DNA of 64,000 nt, taken from Micropruina sp. (lineage in GTDB: Bacteria; Actinomycetota; Actinomycetes; Propionibacteriales; Propionibacteriaceae). Positions 27,789 through 35,785 of the stretch are shown piece by piece. Every line of letters starts with the position of its first letter. Position 1 is the first letter of the stretch. The notes beneath the pieces were generated by a model. The model ran no database searches and was not told the origin of the DNA. It worked only from the letters and a program-made list of their open reading frames with translations. Both the position numbers and the translations under genes were made by a program. The stretch lies in NCBI GenBank assembly GCA_016711105.1, contig JADJTO010000003.1, positions 248,001-312,000 of the forward strand. The letters are read 5' to 3'.

Positions 27789-29072
27789 TCAGGTGATCCG
27801 TTCGAGCACCAAGGGGCCGGTGACGCCGGGCTGATCGCCGATCTCGACGGCATCGGCCAGCGCCGCGGCAGCCCGGTCGAAACGTTCCGGGGTGTCGGTG
27901 TGCAGCGTGAACAGCGGTTGGCCGGTCGACACCCGATCACCGGGCCGGGCATGCCAGGTGACACCGGCGCCGGCCTGCACCGCGTCCTCCTTGCGAGCCC
28001 GGCCTGAACCCAGACGCCAGGCTGCGATGCCGACCGAGAGTGCGTCCAGCCGAGTGAGGTACCCGCTCGCAGGGGCGACGATCACCTCCGAATGCTTGGC
28101 CACCGGCAGCGTCGCCTCCGGGTCGCCGCCCTGGGCCCGGATCATCCGCCGCCACGCGTCCATCGCCTTCCCCGAGGCCAGGACGTCGGCCGGATCGATG
28201 TCGACGCCCACGCAGTCGAGCATTTCCCGGGCCAGCGCCAGCGTGAGTTCGACCACGTCGGACGGTCCGCCGCCGGCCAGGACCTCGACCGACTGAGTGA
28301 CTTCGATCGCATTTCCGGCCGTGTACCCCAGCGGGGTGTTCATCTCGGTGACCAGCGCGACGGTTTTGACCCCTGCCGCGGTCCCCAGCGCGACCATGGT
28401 GCGCGCCAGTTCCGCCGAACTCTCGGGGGTCTTCATGAACGCCCCGCTGCCGGTTTTCACGTCCAGGACGAGGGCGGAGGTTCCCTCGGCGATCTTCTTG
28501 CTCATGATCGAGGACGCGATCAGCGGGATCGCTTCGACGGTCCCGGTGACGTCGCGGAGGGCATAGAGCTTCTTGTCCGCGGGAGCCAGGCCGGTGCCGG
28601 CAGCGCAGATCACCGCGCCCACGTCCTCGAGTTGGGCGAGCATCTCCTCGTTCGAGATGGACGCACGCCACCCCGGCACGGACTCCAGCTTGTCCAGGGT
28701 GCCTCCGGTGTGACCCAGGCCCCGGCCGGACAACTGCGGGACTGCCACCCCGCAGGCCGCGACCAGGGGTGCCAGCGGCAACGTGATCATGTCTCCGACG
28801 CCACCGGTGGAGTGCTTGTCGACCGTCGGCTTGGAGAGTGAGCTGAAATCCATCCGGTCACCGGTCGCGATCATGGCGTTGGTCCAGGTGTTGAGTTCGG
28901 TCGGGTCGAGGCCCCGGAAGAGGATGGCCATGGCTAGCGCCGACATCTGCTCGTCGGAGACCACGCCCACCGTGTAGGCGGGAATCAGCCACTGGATCTC
29001 GGGGTCGGTCAGCCGTCCGCCGTCCCGCTTCGCCCGAATCAGATCCACCACGTCGTATGCCTGCGTTGCCAT
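27789..29072 (-). CDS. deoA: Thymidine (pyrimidine-nucleoside) phosphorylase
   Basis: 427 aa. MATQAYDVVDLIRAKRDGG is the typical N-terminus; KHSTGGVGDMITLPLAPLVA is the phosphate-binding signature (residues ~80-100), followed by SGRGLGHTGGTLDKLES, and the C-terminal barrel/hammerhead region has AGVTWHARPGDRVSTGQPLF. It cleaves thymidine or uridine with phosphate to release the base and (deoxy)ribose 1-phosphate. ATG at 29072 is preferred; an upstream extension exists only antisense to the GH76 gene. The 3' end lies 10 bp from the MITE's target duplication. Confidence 0.95.
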   Translation of the reverse strand: MATQAYDVVDLIRAKRDGGRLTDPEIQWLIPAYTVGVVSDEQMSALAMAILFRGLDPTELNTWTNAMIATGDRMDFSSLSKPTVDKHSTGGVGDMITLPLAPLVAACGVAVPQLSGRGLGHTGGTLDKLESVPGWRASISNEEMLAQLEDVGAVICAAGTGLAPADKKLYALRDVTGTVEAIPLIASSIMSKKIAEGTSALVLDVKTGSGAFMKTPESSAELARTMVALGTAAGVKTVALVTEMNTPLGYTAGNAIEVTQSVEVLAGGGPSDVVELTLALAREMLDCVGVDIDPADVLASGKAMDAWRRMIRAQGGDPEATLPVAKHSEVIVAPASGYLTRLDALSVGIAAWRLGSGRARKEDAVQAGAGVTWHARPGDRVSTGQPLFTLHTDTPERFDRAAAALADAVEIGDQPGVTGPLVLERIT

Positions 29073-29105
29073 GAGGGCGAGTATGCCGTGTGTCACCATG
29101 ACCGG

Positions 29106-30218
29106 GTGAATGGCATCACCCGGGCGGCGCAGGCCGCGGCCGCGGAGCACGCCGTCCGGCGGCGTCACCTCCGTCGCACCTGGTGGTATCCGTCGGCGTC
29201 GCTGGCGGTGCCGAGCCATCCGGCGGACTGGAAGCACCGACTCTTCGTCGAGTATCACTACTGGTGGCAGGCACACCTGCTCGATTGCCTGATCGATGCC
29301 GAGTTGCGTGACCCGCAGCCGGCCAGGCGTCGGCTGATCGAACGGCTGCCCTTCGCGCTGCGGCGCCGCAACGCCGGACGCTGGTTGAATCGCTACTTCG
29401 ATGACATCGCCTGGCTGGCGCTCGCGATGGGTCGCGCAGAGCGGTTGCTGGGGGTTGAGTACGGGTCTGCTCGATTGCTGATCGCGCAAACGCTCTACCA
29501 AGCCTGGCGAACGGACGCTGGGGGCATCCCGTGGCGCCGCGGTGATGACTTCCGCAACGTGCCCGCCAACGGATCGATGGCGATCGTGATGGCCAGGCTT
29601 GGTCGGATCCGGCGCGCTGGGGAGGCGCTGGATTGGATCCACGATCACCTCTGGGACAGCAACACCGACCTGATCCTGGAGGGCCTCCGGAGCGATGGCA
29701 CCGACACCCGGATCTTCACCTACAACCAGGGCCTGGTGATCGGTGCCGAACTGGAGTTGGTCCTCGCCGGTGGGGACCCGGCGCGACTGCATCGGCTGGT
29801 GGCCGCCCTCCACAGCCTGCTCGCTCGCGACGATGTGCTGCCGGGTTGTGGTGGTGGGGACGGGGGATTGTTCGCCGGGATCACCGTCCGGTACCTGGCG
29901 CTGGTGGCCGACAGCCTTCCGGGGGTGGACGCCGCGGCCCGCCAGACCCGGGATCGGGCCCGGACGCTGGTGCTCACGTCCGCCGACGCCTGCTGGGCGC
30001 ACCGGGCCGACACCGCCGATGGGCCGGTGTTCGGCGCTGAGTGGGACACCCCGGCCCAGGTGCCGACCCGGCGCGGCAGGGTTGGCCACGGCGGGGCGTC
30101 ATCGCAAAGCCCCACTCGCGACCTGACGGTCCAACTCAGTGCCTGGATGTTGTTGGAGGCCGCAGCGAGCCTGGATGGCGGCACGGGCGAGCCCGTTCCG
30201 CCTGCTGCGCGGCATTAG
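29106..30218 (+). CDS. Glycoside hydrolase family 76 protein
   Basis: 370 aa. The paired catalytic aspartates of GH76 are in RYFDDIAWLALAMGRAE near residues 90-106; later family-like stretches are GGIPWRRGDDFRNVPANGSM and FTYNQGLVIGAELEL. GH76 enzymes are alpha-1,6-mannanases, in actinobacteria often of unknown target. No signal peptide is visible, so it is probably cytoplasmic, which is unusual for a mannanase. The GTG at 29106 is my choice; GTG 29088 is equally open. It is divergent from deoA with only 33 bp between starts. Confidence 0.75.
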   Translation: MNGITRAAQAAAAEHAVRRRHLRRTWWYPSASLAVPSHPADWKHRLFVEYHYWWQAHLLDCLIDAELRDPQPARRRLIERLPFALRRRNAGRWLNRYFDDIAWLALAMGRAERLLGVEYGSARLLIAQTLYQAWRTDAGGIPWRRGDDFRNVPANGSMAIVMARLGRIRRAGEALDWIHDHLWDSNTDLILEGLRSDGTDTRIFTYNQGLVIGAELELVLAGGDPARLHRLVAALHSLLARDDVLPGCGGGDGGLFAGITVRYLALVADSLPGVDAAARQTRDRARTLVLTSADACWAHRADTADGPVFGAEWDTPAQVPTRRGRVGHGGASSQSPTRDLTVQLSAWMLLEAAASLDGGTGEPVPPAARH

Positions 30219-30228
30219 GGTGGTCCCC

Positions 30229-31029
30229 ATGCGGATCGCGAGATATGTTGCCGGCGGTGACCCTACCTTCGGCATTGTCGAACTGGCAGCGGACGGTGGC
30301 CCCAACCCCGACACGGTGGCAGCACTGACCGGCGACCCTCTCGCCGGTCCGGTGAACCTCACCGGAGAGCGGCTGGCGTTGGCCGACGTACGCCTCGTGG
30401 CGCCGGTCTTGCCGCGCAGCAAGGTTGTTGGTGTCGGTCGCAACTATGCCGCCCACGCCGCGGAAATGGGCCAGGAGGTCGATCAGACCCCCCTCACTTT
30501 CTTCAAGCCGAACACCTCGGTGATCGGCCCGGGGGAGCCCATCGTGCACCCGGCCGAAACCGAGGACCTGCACTTCGAGGGCGAGTTGGCCGTGGTGATC
30601 GGACGGATCTGCCGCCGGGTGCCACCTGAGCGCGCAGCAGAGGTGATCTTCGGCTACACCGTCGCCAATGACGTGACCTGCCGTGATCTTCAGGCCAGTG
30701 ACAACCAGTGGTCGCGGGCCAAGGGTTACGACAGCTTCTGCCCGCTCGGGCCGTGGATCGTCACCCATCTCTCGCTCGAGGAAGCCGGTTCATTGGAGCT
30801 CAGCACCACCCTGAACGGCGAAGAGCGGCAGCGGGCCTCGACCTCGCTCCTGGTGCATGGCGTGGCTGACCTGGTCAGTTACATCTCGTCCTTCACGACG
30901 CTGCTTCCCGGGGACGTGATCCTGACCGGCACCCCCGCCGGGGTCGGGCGGATGCTCCCCGGCGATCGGGTCAGCGTCACGATCGAGGCCATCGGGACGT
31001 TGACCAACCCTGTGCTGTCGGAGGACTGA
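30229..31029 (+). CDS. Fumarylacetoacetate hydrolase-family protein
   Basis: 266 aa. The FAH fold is clear: VGVGRNYAAHAAEMG, FFKPNTSVIGPGEPI, HFEGELAVVIG (metal-binding Glu pair) and FGYTVANDVTCRDLQ, then GDVILTGTPAGVGRMLPGD. Members hydrolyse or decarboxylate acylpyruvates and 2-hydroxyhepta-2,4-diene-1,7-dioates; in actinobacteria such copies are often conserved next to gltX without a proven role. ATG 30229; the stop overlaps the next gene's start (TGATG). Confidence 0.9.
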   Translation: MRIARYVAGGDPTFGIVELAADGGPNPDTVAALTGDPLAGPVNLTGERLALADVRLVAPVLPRSKVVGVGRNYAAHAAEMGQEVDQTPLTFFKPNTSVIGPGEPIVHPAETEDLHFEGELAVVIGRICRRVPPERAAEVIFGYTVANDVTCRDLQASDNQWSRAKGYDSFCPLGPWIVTHLSLEEAGSLELSTTLNGEERQRASTSLLVHGVADLVSYISSFTTLLPGDVILTGTPAGVGRMLPGDRVSVTIEAIGTLTNPVLSED

Positions 31030-32002
31030 TGCCTCAGGTTGGAAAGCAGTCGTGGGTTTCGCGCCTCGCGACCGAACCTCCGCCCCCTGGAGTGGACTAT
31101 TCGGAAATCCTGGACAGTCCAGAGCGAAGGGTCGCCAAGTCGATCGGCGGCATCCTGATCGGCGTTCTGGCCTTCTTCGTCACCGCCAACATCGTGACCC
31201 AGAGTCTGATCGCACTGTTCTGGGTGTTGGGTGGCCAGCAGGGAGACCTGGCAACAGCCAGCAAGGCCGCGGTTCGCTTCGAGACCCCGCAAGGAATGCT
31301 GGCGGTCCATCTCGGCTTGGCGACGTTGATCCCGATCAGCATGGCCATGCTGATCTACATCCATCGCCGGCATCCCGCCTGGTTGGTCTCGGTGCGGCCG
31401 TGGTTCCGCTGGCGCTTCCTGCTCGCCAGCATGCTGATCGCCACCTTGGTCCTGAGTCTCCTGCTGGCCGTCAAGGGGTTGGGGCAGTCCGTCGTGGTCC
31501 GGCCGCAGGACCAGTTCTTGACCTTCCTGCTGGTGATTCTGTTGACCTCACCCCTGCAGGCCGCCGCCGAAGAGTTCTTCTTTCGTGGCTACCTGCTGCA
31601 GGCCTCGAACAACCTGGTGCGGAGCCCTGGTTCGGGGTGGTCACCTCGGCGGCGATCTTCGCCCTGTTCCACGTCAGCCAGCAGAACCTGCCCCTGTTTC
31701 TGGATCGCTTTGCCTTCGGCGTCCTAGCCGGAGTTCTGGTCGTCCGTACCGGTGGTCTTGAGGCCGCGATCGGGGCACACGTCGTGAACAACGTGCTTGC
31801 GTTCGTCTCGGCGGGTCTGGTCACCTCGATCGCCGAGGTGAAAGCGATCCAGCAGGTGGGATGGTCGGAGGCCGCGTGGGATCTAGCCGGCTTTACGTTC
31901 TTTACCCTGGCCGCCTTGTGGTTGGGACGGCGGATGAACGTCGCCACCCACACACCGGGGCAGCGTCGGGCCGAGGACCTCGATCCGTGGGCTGCGTCCT
32001 GA
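31029..32002 (+). CDS. CPBP-family intramembrane metalloprotease (one frameshift)
   Basis: About 324 aa after correction. Several membrane spans are visible. The CPBP (Rce1/Abi) catalytic motifs are EEFFFRGYL (EExxxR) near residue 180 in the first frame and, in the second frame, FALFHVS and HVVNN, the two histidine motifs. The frames join near 31623, where one base is missing between LVRSP and WFGVVTS. Family members cleave CAAX-like or bacteriocin-related substrates in the membrane; no substrate gene is recognisable here. It overlaps the FAH gene by one base. The tail is polar and ends DLDPWAAS. Confidence 0.82.
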
Positions 32003-32039
32003 CCGGCGTGCCGAACACCCGGCTAACTAGGATGCTGCC

Positions 32040-32921
32040 GTGATCGGGGGTTCGTCGATGCCGCTGGAGGTCAGCGTCGAGATGACGCACGCCGCCGTCC
32101 AGGTCGCCGCCGCCGATGTGGGAATCGACGTCCTGCACATCAAAGGGCCTTCCCTGCACCCGAGCCTGAGTCGGCGGGACGCACGCGGCGAGACCACGCA
32201 CCTCAGCGTGGACGCAGATGTATGGGTACGCCCACGGGACGTGGACAGGCTCGTGGCTGCGCTCGGACGAGCGGGTTGGGCGACCAAAGTGCGCTTCGAG
32301 GACGGGTCGGCGTTCGAGCATGCCTCCACCTTGGTACATCACTACCTGGGTCATCTGGATCTGCATCGCTGGTTTCCCGGGATCACGGTGCCGCCCGAGG
32401 AGGCCTTCGAGGCCCTGTGGGCGGAGCGGGACGTCATGACCTTGGGCGGCCAGCCGTGCCCGGTGCCTTCGGTCACTGGCCAGCGATTGGTCCTGCTGCT
32501 GCACTCGGTGCGTGGCCCGGGGTCGTCGGTGGATGTTCAGCGGGCCTGGCATGACGCCTCACCGGACGATCAGCGCGCCGTCGAGGCACTCTCAGTGAAG
32601 CTACGAGCGCAGATTGCCTTGGCGGCCAGTTTGGGCGACCTGAGCGATGACTCCTCCCCGGAGTCGGAGCTCTGGCGCGTGTTGACCATGCGGGATCGCT
32701 CGCTGTTGGACCTGTGGGTTGCCCGAGTGCGCGCAGCCCCAACCAGGCGGGAGTCACTCAGAGTGGCCATTCGGCAACTGGTTCCGAATCCTCGCCGGCT
32801 TGAGTTGGTGCTCGGTCGCCCGCCAACCGCGAAAGACTTGGCCCTGGCGTATGGCCGCCGCCTCCGTCTGGGCCTCCAGGAGGTGTGGAGCAAGCTCCGC
32901 GGGGCCAAGGGACGCCGATGA
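32040..32921 (+). CDS. Uncharacterised nucleotidyltransferase-like protein (NTP_transf_5 type)
   Basis: 293 aa. HIKGPSLHPSLSRR and DADVWVRPRDVDRLVAALGR (residues ~32-80) match the polymerase-beta-like fold of PF14907-type proteins, in which the D-x-D pair would bind metal; VHHYLGHLDLHRWFPG is also typical. The activity is undescribed. The stop overlaps the next start (ATGA), linking it to a PqqD-like protein and a low-molecular-weight phosphatase. Comparable pairs occur near exopolysaccharide and peptide-modification loci. GTG start at 32040; an in-frame ATG at 32058 is possible. Confidence 0.68.
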   Translation: MIGGSSMPLEVSVEMTHAAVQVAAADVGIDVLHIKGPSLHPSLSRRDARGETTHLSVDADVWVRPRDVDRLVAALGRAGWATKVRFEDGSAFEHASTLVHHYLGHLDLHRWFPGITVPPEEAFEALWAERDVMTLGGQPCPVPSVTGQRLVLLLHSVRGPGSSVDVQRAWHDASPDDQRAVEALSVKLRAQIALAASLGDLSDDSSPESELWRVLTMRDRSLLDLWVARVRAAPTRRESLRVAIRQLVPNPRRLELVLGRPPTAKDLALAYGRRLRLGLQEVWSKLRGAKGRR

Positions 32922-33185
32922 GCTACCGAGTGCCCGTCCGGCTCGGCTGGGTCAGGGCGGGGTTGGCCGACGACGCCGCAGCTGTACCTGATGCCGCTGC
33001 CCAACGGTGAACCGGTTCTGCTGCAGGGGTCGGCGGCGACCATCTGGATGGCTGCGGTGGACGGCGACCTGGACGAGATCTGGGCTGCGATGGACGACCG
33101 CCCGACTGAGCTCGAGCAGGCCAGGGACTTCCTGAACACGCTGCTCAAGCGAGGCCTGTTGGAGTTCACCGAGGAGGACCGATGA
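32918..33185 (+). CDS. PqqD-like small protein (one frameshift)
   Basis: About 88 aa after correction. The N-terminal frame starts MSYRVPVRLGWVRAGLADDA; after a shift near 32978 the other frame reads LYLMPLPNGEPVLLQGSAAT, then IWMAAVDGDLDEI and a leucine-rich C-terminal helix pair. The LLQGSAATIW pattern is that of PqqD/peptide-chaperone wHTH domains, which in other systems hold a peptide or partner for an enzyme. It overlaps both neighbours by 4 bases (ATGA), so all three genes are likely translated together. The function in this context is unknown. Confidence 0.6.
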
Positions 33186-33718
33186 TCGATCGACCGCTTC
33201 GTCTGCTGTTCGTGTGTTCGGCCAACATCTGCCGTTCGCCCTTCGCCGAAGTGCTGGCCCGACAGACCTTCGCCGGCCTCGACGTTGAGGTCTCCAGCGC
33301 GGGCGTCCGCGGCTTCGACGACCACGCGATGGACGCGGAGATGGCTCAGCAACTCCGGCTGCGTGGCACCGATCCAGGTCAGTTCTCCAGCCGGCTGTTG
33401 AGTCGCTCCGACGTGGAGTGGGCCGATGCGGTGCTGACCTTCGAGTTCCGCCAGCACATGAAAGTTCTGGACTCCCATCCGGACGCCCGGAATAAAGTCT
33501 TCGGCCTCGCGCAGTTCGCTCGGGCGGCCGAACTGGCCGGGCGGCCCAGCAGCAGCCAGAACCCGCTGGAGCGCATCCGCGCCGTCCTCCGCCCAGACAG
33601 CATGTCGGATGACATCGCTGACCCCTACCGCCGAGGACCGAAGCCAGCGGCCCTGTGCGCGCGGCAGATCGAACAACTTCTTGGCCGCATCGCCCCGGCG
33701 ATCAGCCGCTCGGTTTGA
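33182..33718 (+). CDS. Low-molecular-weight protein tyrosine phosphatase
   Basis: 178 aa. The P-loop VCSANICRSPFAE (C-x5-R) lies at residues ~11-23 and the general-acid loop DIADPYRRG near 141-149, both intact. LMW-PTPs remove phosphate from tyrosine, classically from BY-kinases that control polysaccharide export. The BY-kinase in this window lies 22 kb downstream. The ATG overlaps the PqqD-like gene's stop by 4 bases. A tRNA promoter begins right at its 3' end. Confidence 0.9.
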   Translation: MIDRPLRLLFVCSANICRSPFAEVLARQTFAGLDVEVSSAGVRGFDDHAMDAEMAQQLRLRGTDPGQFSSRLLSRSDVEWADAVLTFEFRQHMKVLDSHPDARNKVFGLAQFARAAELAGRPSSSQNPLERIRAVLRPDSMSDDIADPYRRGPKPAALCARQIEQLLGRIAPAISRSV

Positions 33719-33744
33719 GGCTGGGCGACCGCTTCCGCTAGAGT
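33715..33744 (+). promoter_or_regulatory. Candidate promoter of tRNA-Gln
   Basis: TTGAGG (33715-33720), 18-base spacer, TAGAGT (33739-33744), 29 bases upstream of the mature tRNA-Gln. A small stem GCTGGT/ACCAGC lies between the promoter and the tRNA. Confidence 0.45.
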
Positions 33745-33773
33745 CGTCATCCGCTGGTTCGAGAGACCAGCAG

Positions 33774-33845
33774 TGGGGTATGGGGTAATTGGCAGCCCGC
33801 CGGATTCTGATTCCGTCAGTCTAGGTTCGAGTCCTAGTACCCCAG
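33774..33845 (+). tRNA. tRNA-Gln (CTG)
   Basis: 72-nt cloverleaf. The acceptor TGGGGTA pairs with TACCCCA; the T-loop is GGTTCGAGTCC; anticodon CTG at 33807-33809. No CCA is encoded. Followed 67 bp later by tRNA-Glu, a common actinobacterial pair. Confidence 0.95.
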
Positions 33846-33912
33846 CGGAGACGATTCGCTGGAGCAGGAAGCGCTTTGGTAATCTTCCCCATGGTCACCA
33901 GTGACCAGCTAG

Positions 33913-33985
33913 GGCCCCGTTGTGTAGCGGCCTAGCACGCCGCCCTCTCAAGGCGGTAGCGCGGGTTCGAATCCCGTCGGGGCTA
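33913..33985 (+). tRNA. tRNA-Glu (CTC)
   Basis: 73-nt cloverleaf. The acceptor GGCCCCG pairs with CGGGGCT (first pair G-T); the anticodon stem is CCGCC/GGCGG with the loop CTCTCAA, anticodon CTC; T-loop GGGTTCGAATCCC. Discriminator A at 33985; no encoded CCA. Confidence 0.95.
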
Positions 33986-33994
33986 CAGCGTGAG

Positions 33995-34030
33995 CCCCTT
34001 GTCAGAGGAAACTCCGACAGGGGGTTTCTT
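33995..34030 (+). terminator. tRNA-Glu terminator
   Basis: CCCCTTGTC (33995-34003) pairs with GACAGGGGG (34016-34024, one wobble), followed by TTTCTT. Typical intrinsic terminator 10 bases after the tRNA. The following ~180 bases to panD hold nothing recognisable. Confidence 0.8.
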
Positions 34031-34211
34031 GCTTCCTTCGGGCGCCGAATCGGTTACGCAGCACGGTTGTCCCAGTCGGTGGCATGCCACGGCGATGTGC
34101 CAATGCGACAGCAACGAGGGGCGTTGTCGCCGGCGTCCGGGATGTGCGCTGTGTCGGCCTCGGTGTGGCGCTTGCGTAGACTCATTCGAAGCGCGCTTGT
34201 AGAACATCGAG

Positions 34212-34613
34212 GTGAGCCCATTGATTCGAACCATGCTGAAGAGCAAGATCCACCGAGCGACGATCACCGACTCCGACCTTCACTACGTCGGGTCGATCAC
34301 GGTTGACCCCGATCTTCTCGATGCAGCCGACATTCAGGTCCACGAGCAGGTTGCTGTCGTGGACGTCGACAACGGCGCCCGGTTCGAGATCTACACGATC
34401 GCCGGCCAACGCGGCTCGGGCGAGATCAAGGTCAATGGGGCCGCCGCCCGACTGGTTCACACTGGGGACACTGTGATCCTGATCTCCTACGGGCTGTACG
34501 GCCCTGGCGAGCTCGCCGCTTACGAGCCGCGGGTGGTGCATGTCGATCGCACGAACCACATCGTGGCGGTCGACTCCGACGTGGCCTCCCTCAGCGACAC
34601 GATCCAGGGGTGA
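34212..34613 (+). CDS. panD: Aspartate 1-decarboxylase
   Basis: 133 aa pyruvoyl enzyme that makes beta-alanine for pantothenate and coenzyme A. MLKSKIHRATITDSDLHYVG leads into the Gly-Ser self-cleavage site (YVGS), where the serine becomes the pyruvoyl group; NGAAARLVHTGDTVILISYG is also conserved. The GTG at 34212 gives the N-terminus VSPLIRTMLKSK, close to mycobacterial PanD; an ATG at 34233 is the shorter option. It stands alone, with no panB or panC nearby, and converges on the SDR gene. Confidence 0.94.
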   Translation: MSPLIRTMLKSKIHRATITDSDLHYVGSITVDPDLLDAADIQVHEQVAVVDVDNGARFEIYTIAGQRGSGEIKVNGAAARLVHTGDTVILISYGLYGPGELAAYEPRVVHVDRTNHIVAVDSDVASLSDTIQG

Positions 34614-34652
34614 CCCTCTCCGCGAGCCACCGCGAACTGCGTCAGCGCACAG

Positions 34653-35469
34653 TCATGGCTGGTTGCTGAACATGCGTTGTGCGACTGGTCCCCAGAGCAG
34701 GTCGCGAGTGCGAAGCATGACTCGGCCGCCAAGCCCGAAGCCCACCACGTAGCGGGCTTTGGGACGAGGGTCCACCAAGGCTCGTTGAATGGTTTCGGCG
34801 ACGGTGTCGGGCGTGACCTGACGGTCACGCATGGTGGCGGAGAACTGCTGCACGCGCCGGTACAGGGGCCGGTAGGGCGACGCGGAGTCGCCGATCCGTG
34901 ATTGGGAGAGCTTGTCGGCGGTGGCGTTGAAGGCGGTGTCGACGGGGCCCGGCTCGATGATCGAGACCTGCACCCCGTGCGGGGCGAGTTCCAGGCGCAG
35001 CGCATCCCCCGAGGGCCTCGATCGCAGCCTTGGAGGAGGCATAAACGCCGTTGGCCGGGGTCGGCAGTTTCCCCGCAACCGAACTGAGCAGCACGATCCG
35101 GCCCGACCGCTGAGCGCGCATCACAGGTGCCACGGCCCGGATCATCCTCAGGACGCCGAACACGTTGACGTCGTAGAGGTGGCGCACCGCGTCATCAGGC
35201 ACCTCCTCGATCGCTCCGAGAACTGCGTAGCCGGCGTTGTTGATCAGGGCGTCGATCCGGCCGTACCGCTCCATGAGGGCGACCAGTGCTGCGTCGACCG
35301 AGGCTTGGCGGGTCACGTCGAGGGGGAGTTTGAGGCCGGCGTCCAAATCGGCCAGATCATCGAGGTTCCGGGCAGTCGCCACCACCGCGTACCCCGCGTG
35401 GGCGAGGGTCTTCGCCGTGGTTCTCCCGATACCGGAAGAACATCCTGTGACCAGCACCACCGGACTCAT
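34653..35469 (-). CDS. Short-chain dehydrogenase/reductase (one frameshift)
   Basis: About 271 aa after correction. The N-terminal frame shows VLVTGCSSGIGRTTAKTLA (NADP-binding TGxxxGIG), LINNAGYAV, and SSVAGKLPTPANGVYASSKA with the catalytic Ser-Tyr-Lys. The C-terminal frame runs from ALRLELAPHGVQVSIIEPGP to the end. An extra G near 35009 splits it. It resembles the classical SDRs with the VxIIEPGPVxTxF loop; the substrate is unknown. ATG at 35469. The upstream 316 bp to 35785 leads to the polysaccharide locus. Confidence 0.85.
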
Positions 35470-35785
35470 CGGGACTCCATCGAGGCGTCGGAACGGCCAC
35501 CTGCGGCAGCTGTAGCGCCACTGCTCACAGTAGCTCCGGCGCGGCCTTGTGGCATTGTCCCATGGGGCTGGCGTCAGGGTGGTGGGCCAACGGATTGTGG
35601 GCTGGACGCCTTCGCCGACGATCGCTGTGCTTCCCCGGAAGTTCTCACTCCGCGATCCACTGGCTTGGCCCGTGCCAACAAAGGCCGTAGGGTTGGCGAG
35701 GATTTCCATCTTGCGCAGACGGGGAAGGCCGAACCATTTTGGGTTGGGCTAGGCTGCGTAGTGACGGAGCCAAAGGGGGATTACA
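35470..35785 (+). other. Intergenic region upstream of the polysaccharide locus
   Basis: 316 bp between the divergent SDR gene and the first polysaccharide gene. No convincing ORF, tRNA or strong hairpin is seen. It ends in AAAGGGGGA (35772-35780), a good ribosome-binding site for the TTG start at 35786. It should contain the promoter of the 10-kb operon, but I cannot point to a clear -35/-10 pair. Confidence 0.5.

Noticed and set aside
29073..30089. N-terminal extension of deoA to 766 residues
   Set aside because: The extra part is antisense to the GH76 gene and has no deoA homology; the ATG at 29072 gives the normal length.
33846..33912. Separate promoter for tRNA-Glu (TAATCT near 33875)
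   Set aside because: No matching -35 at normal spacing; co-transcription with tRNA-Gln is simpler.
33920..34306. 128-codon frame starting inside tRNA-Glu
   Set aside because: It overlaps the tRNA, its terminator and panD; no protein features.
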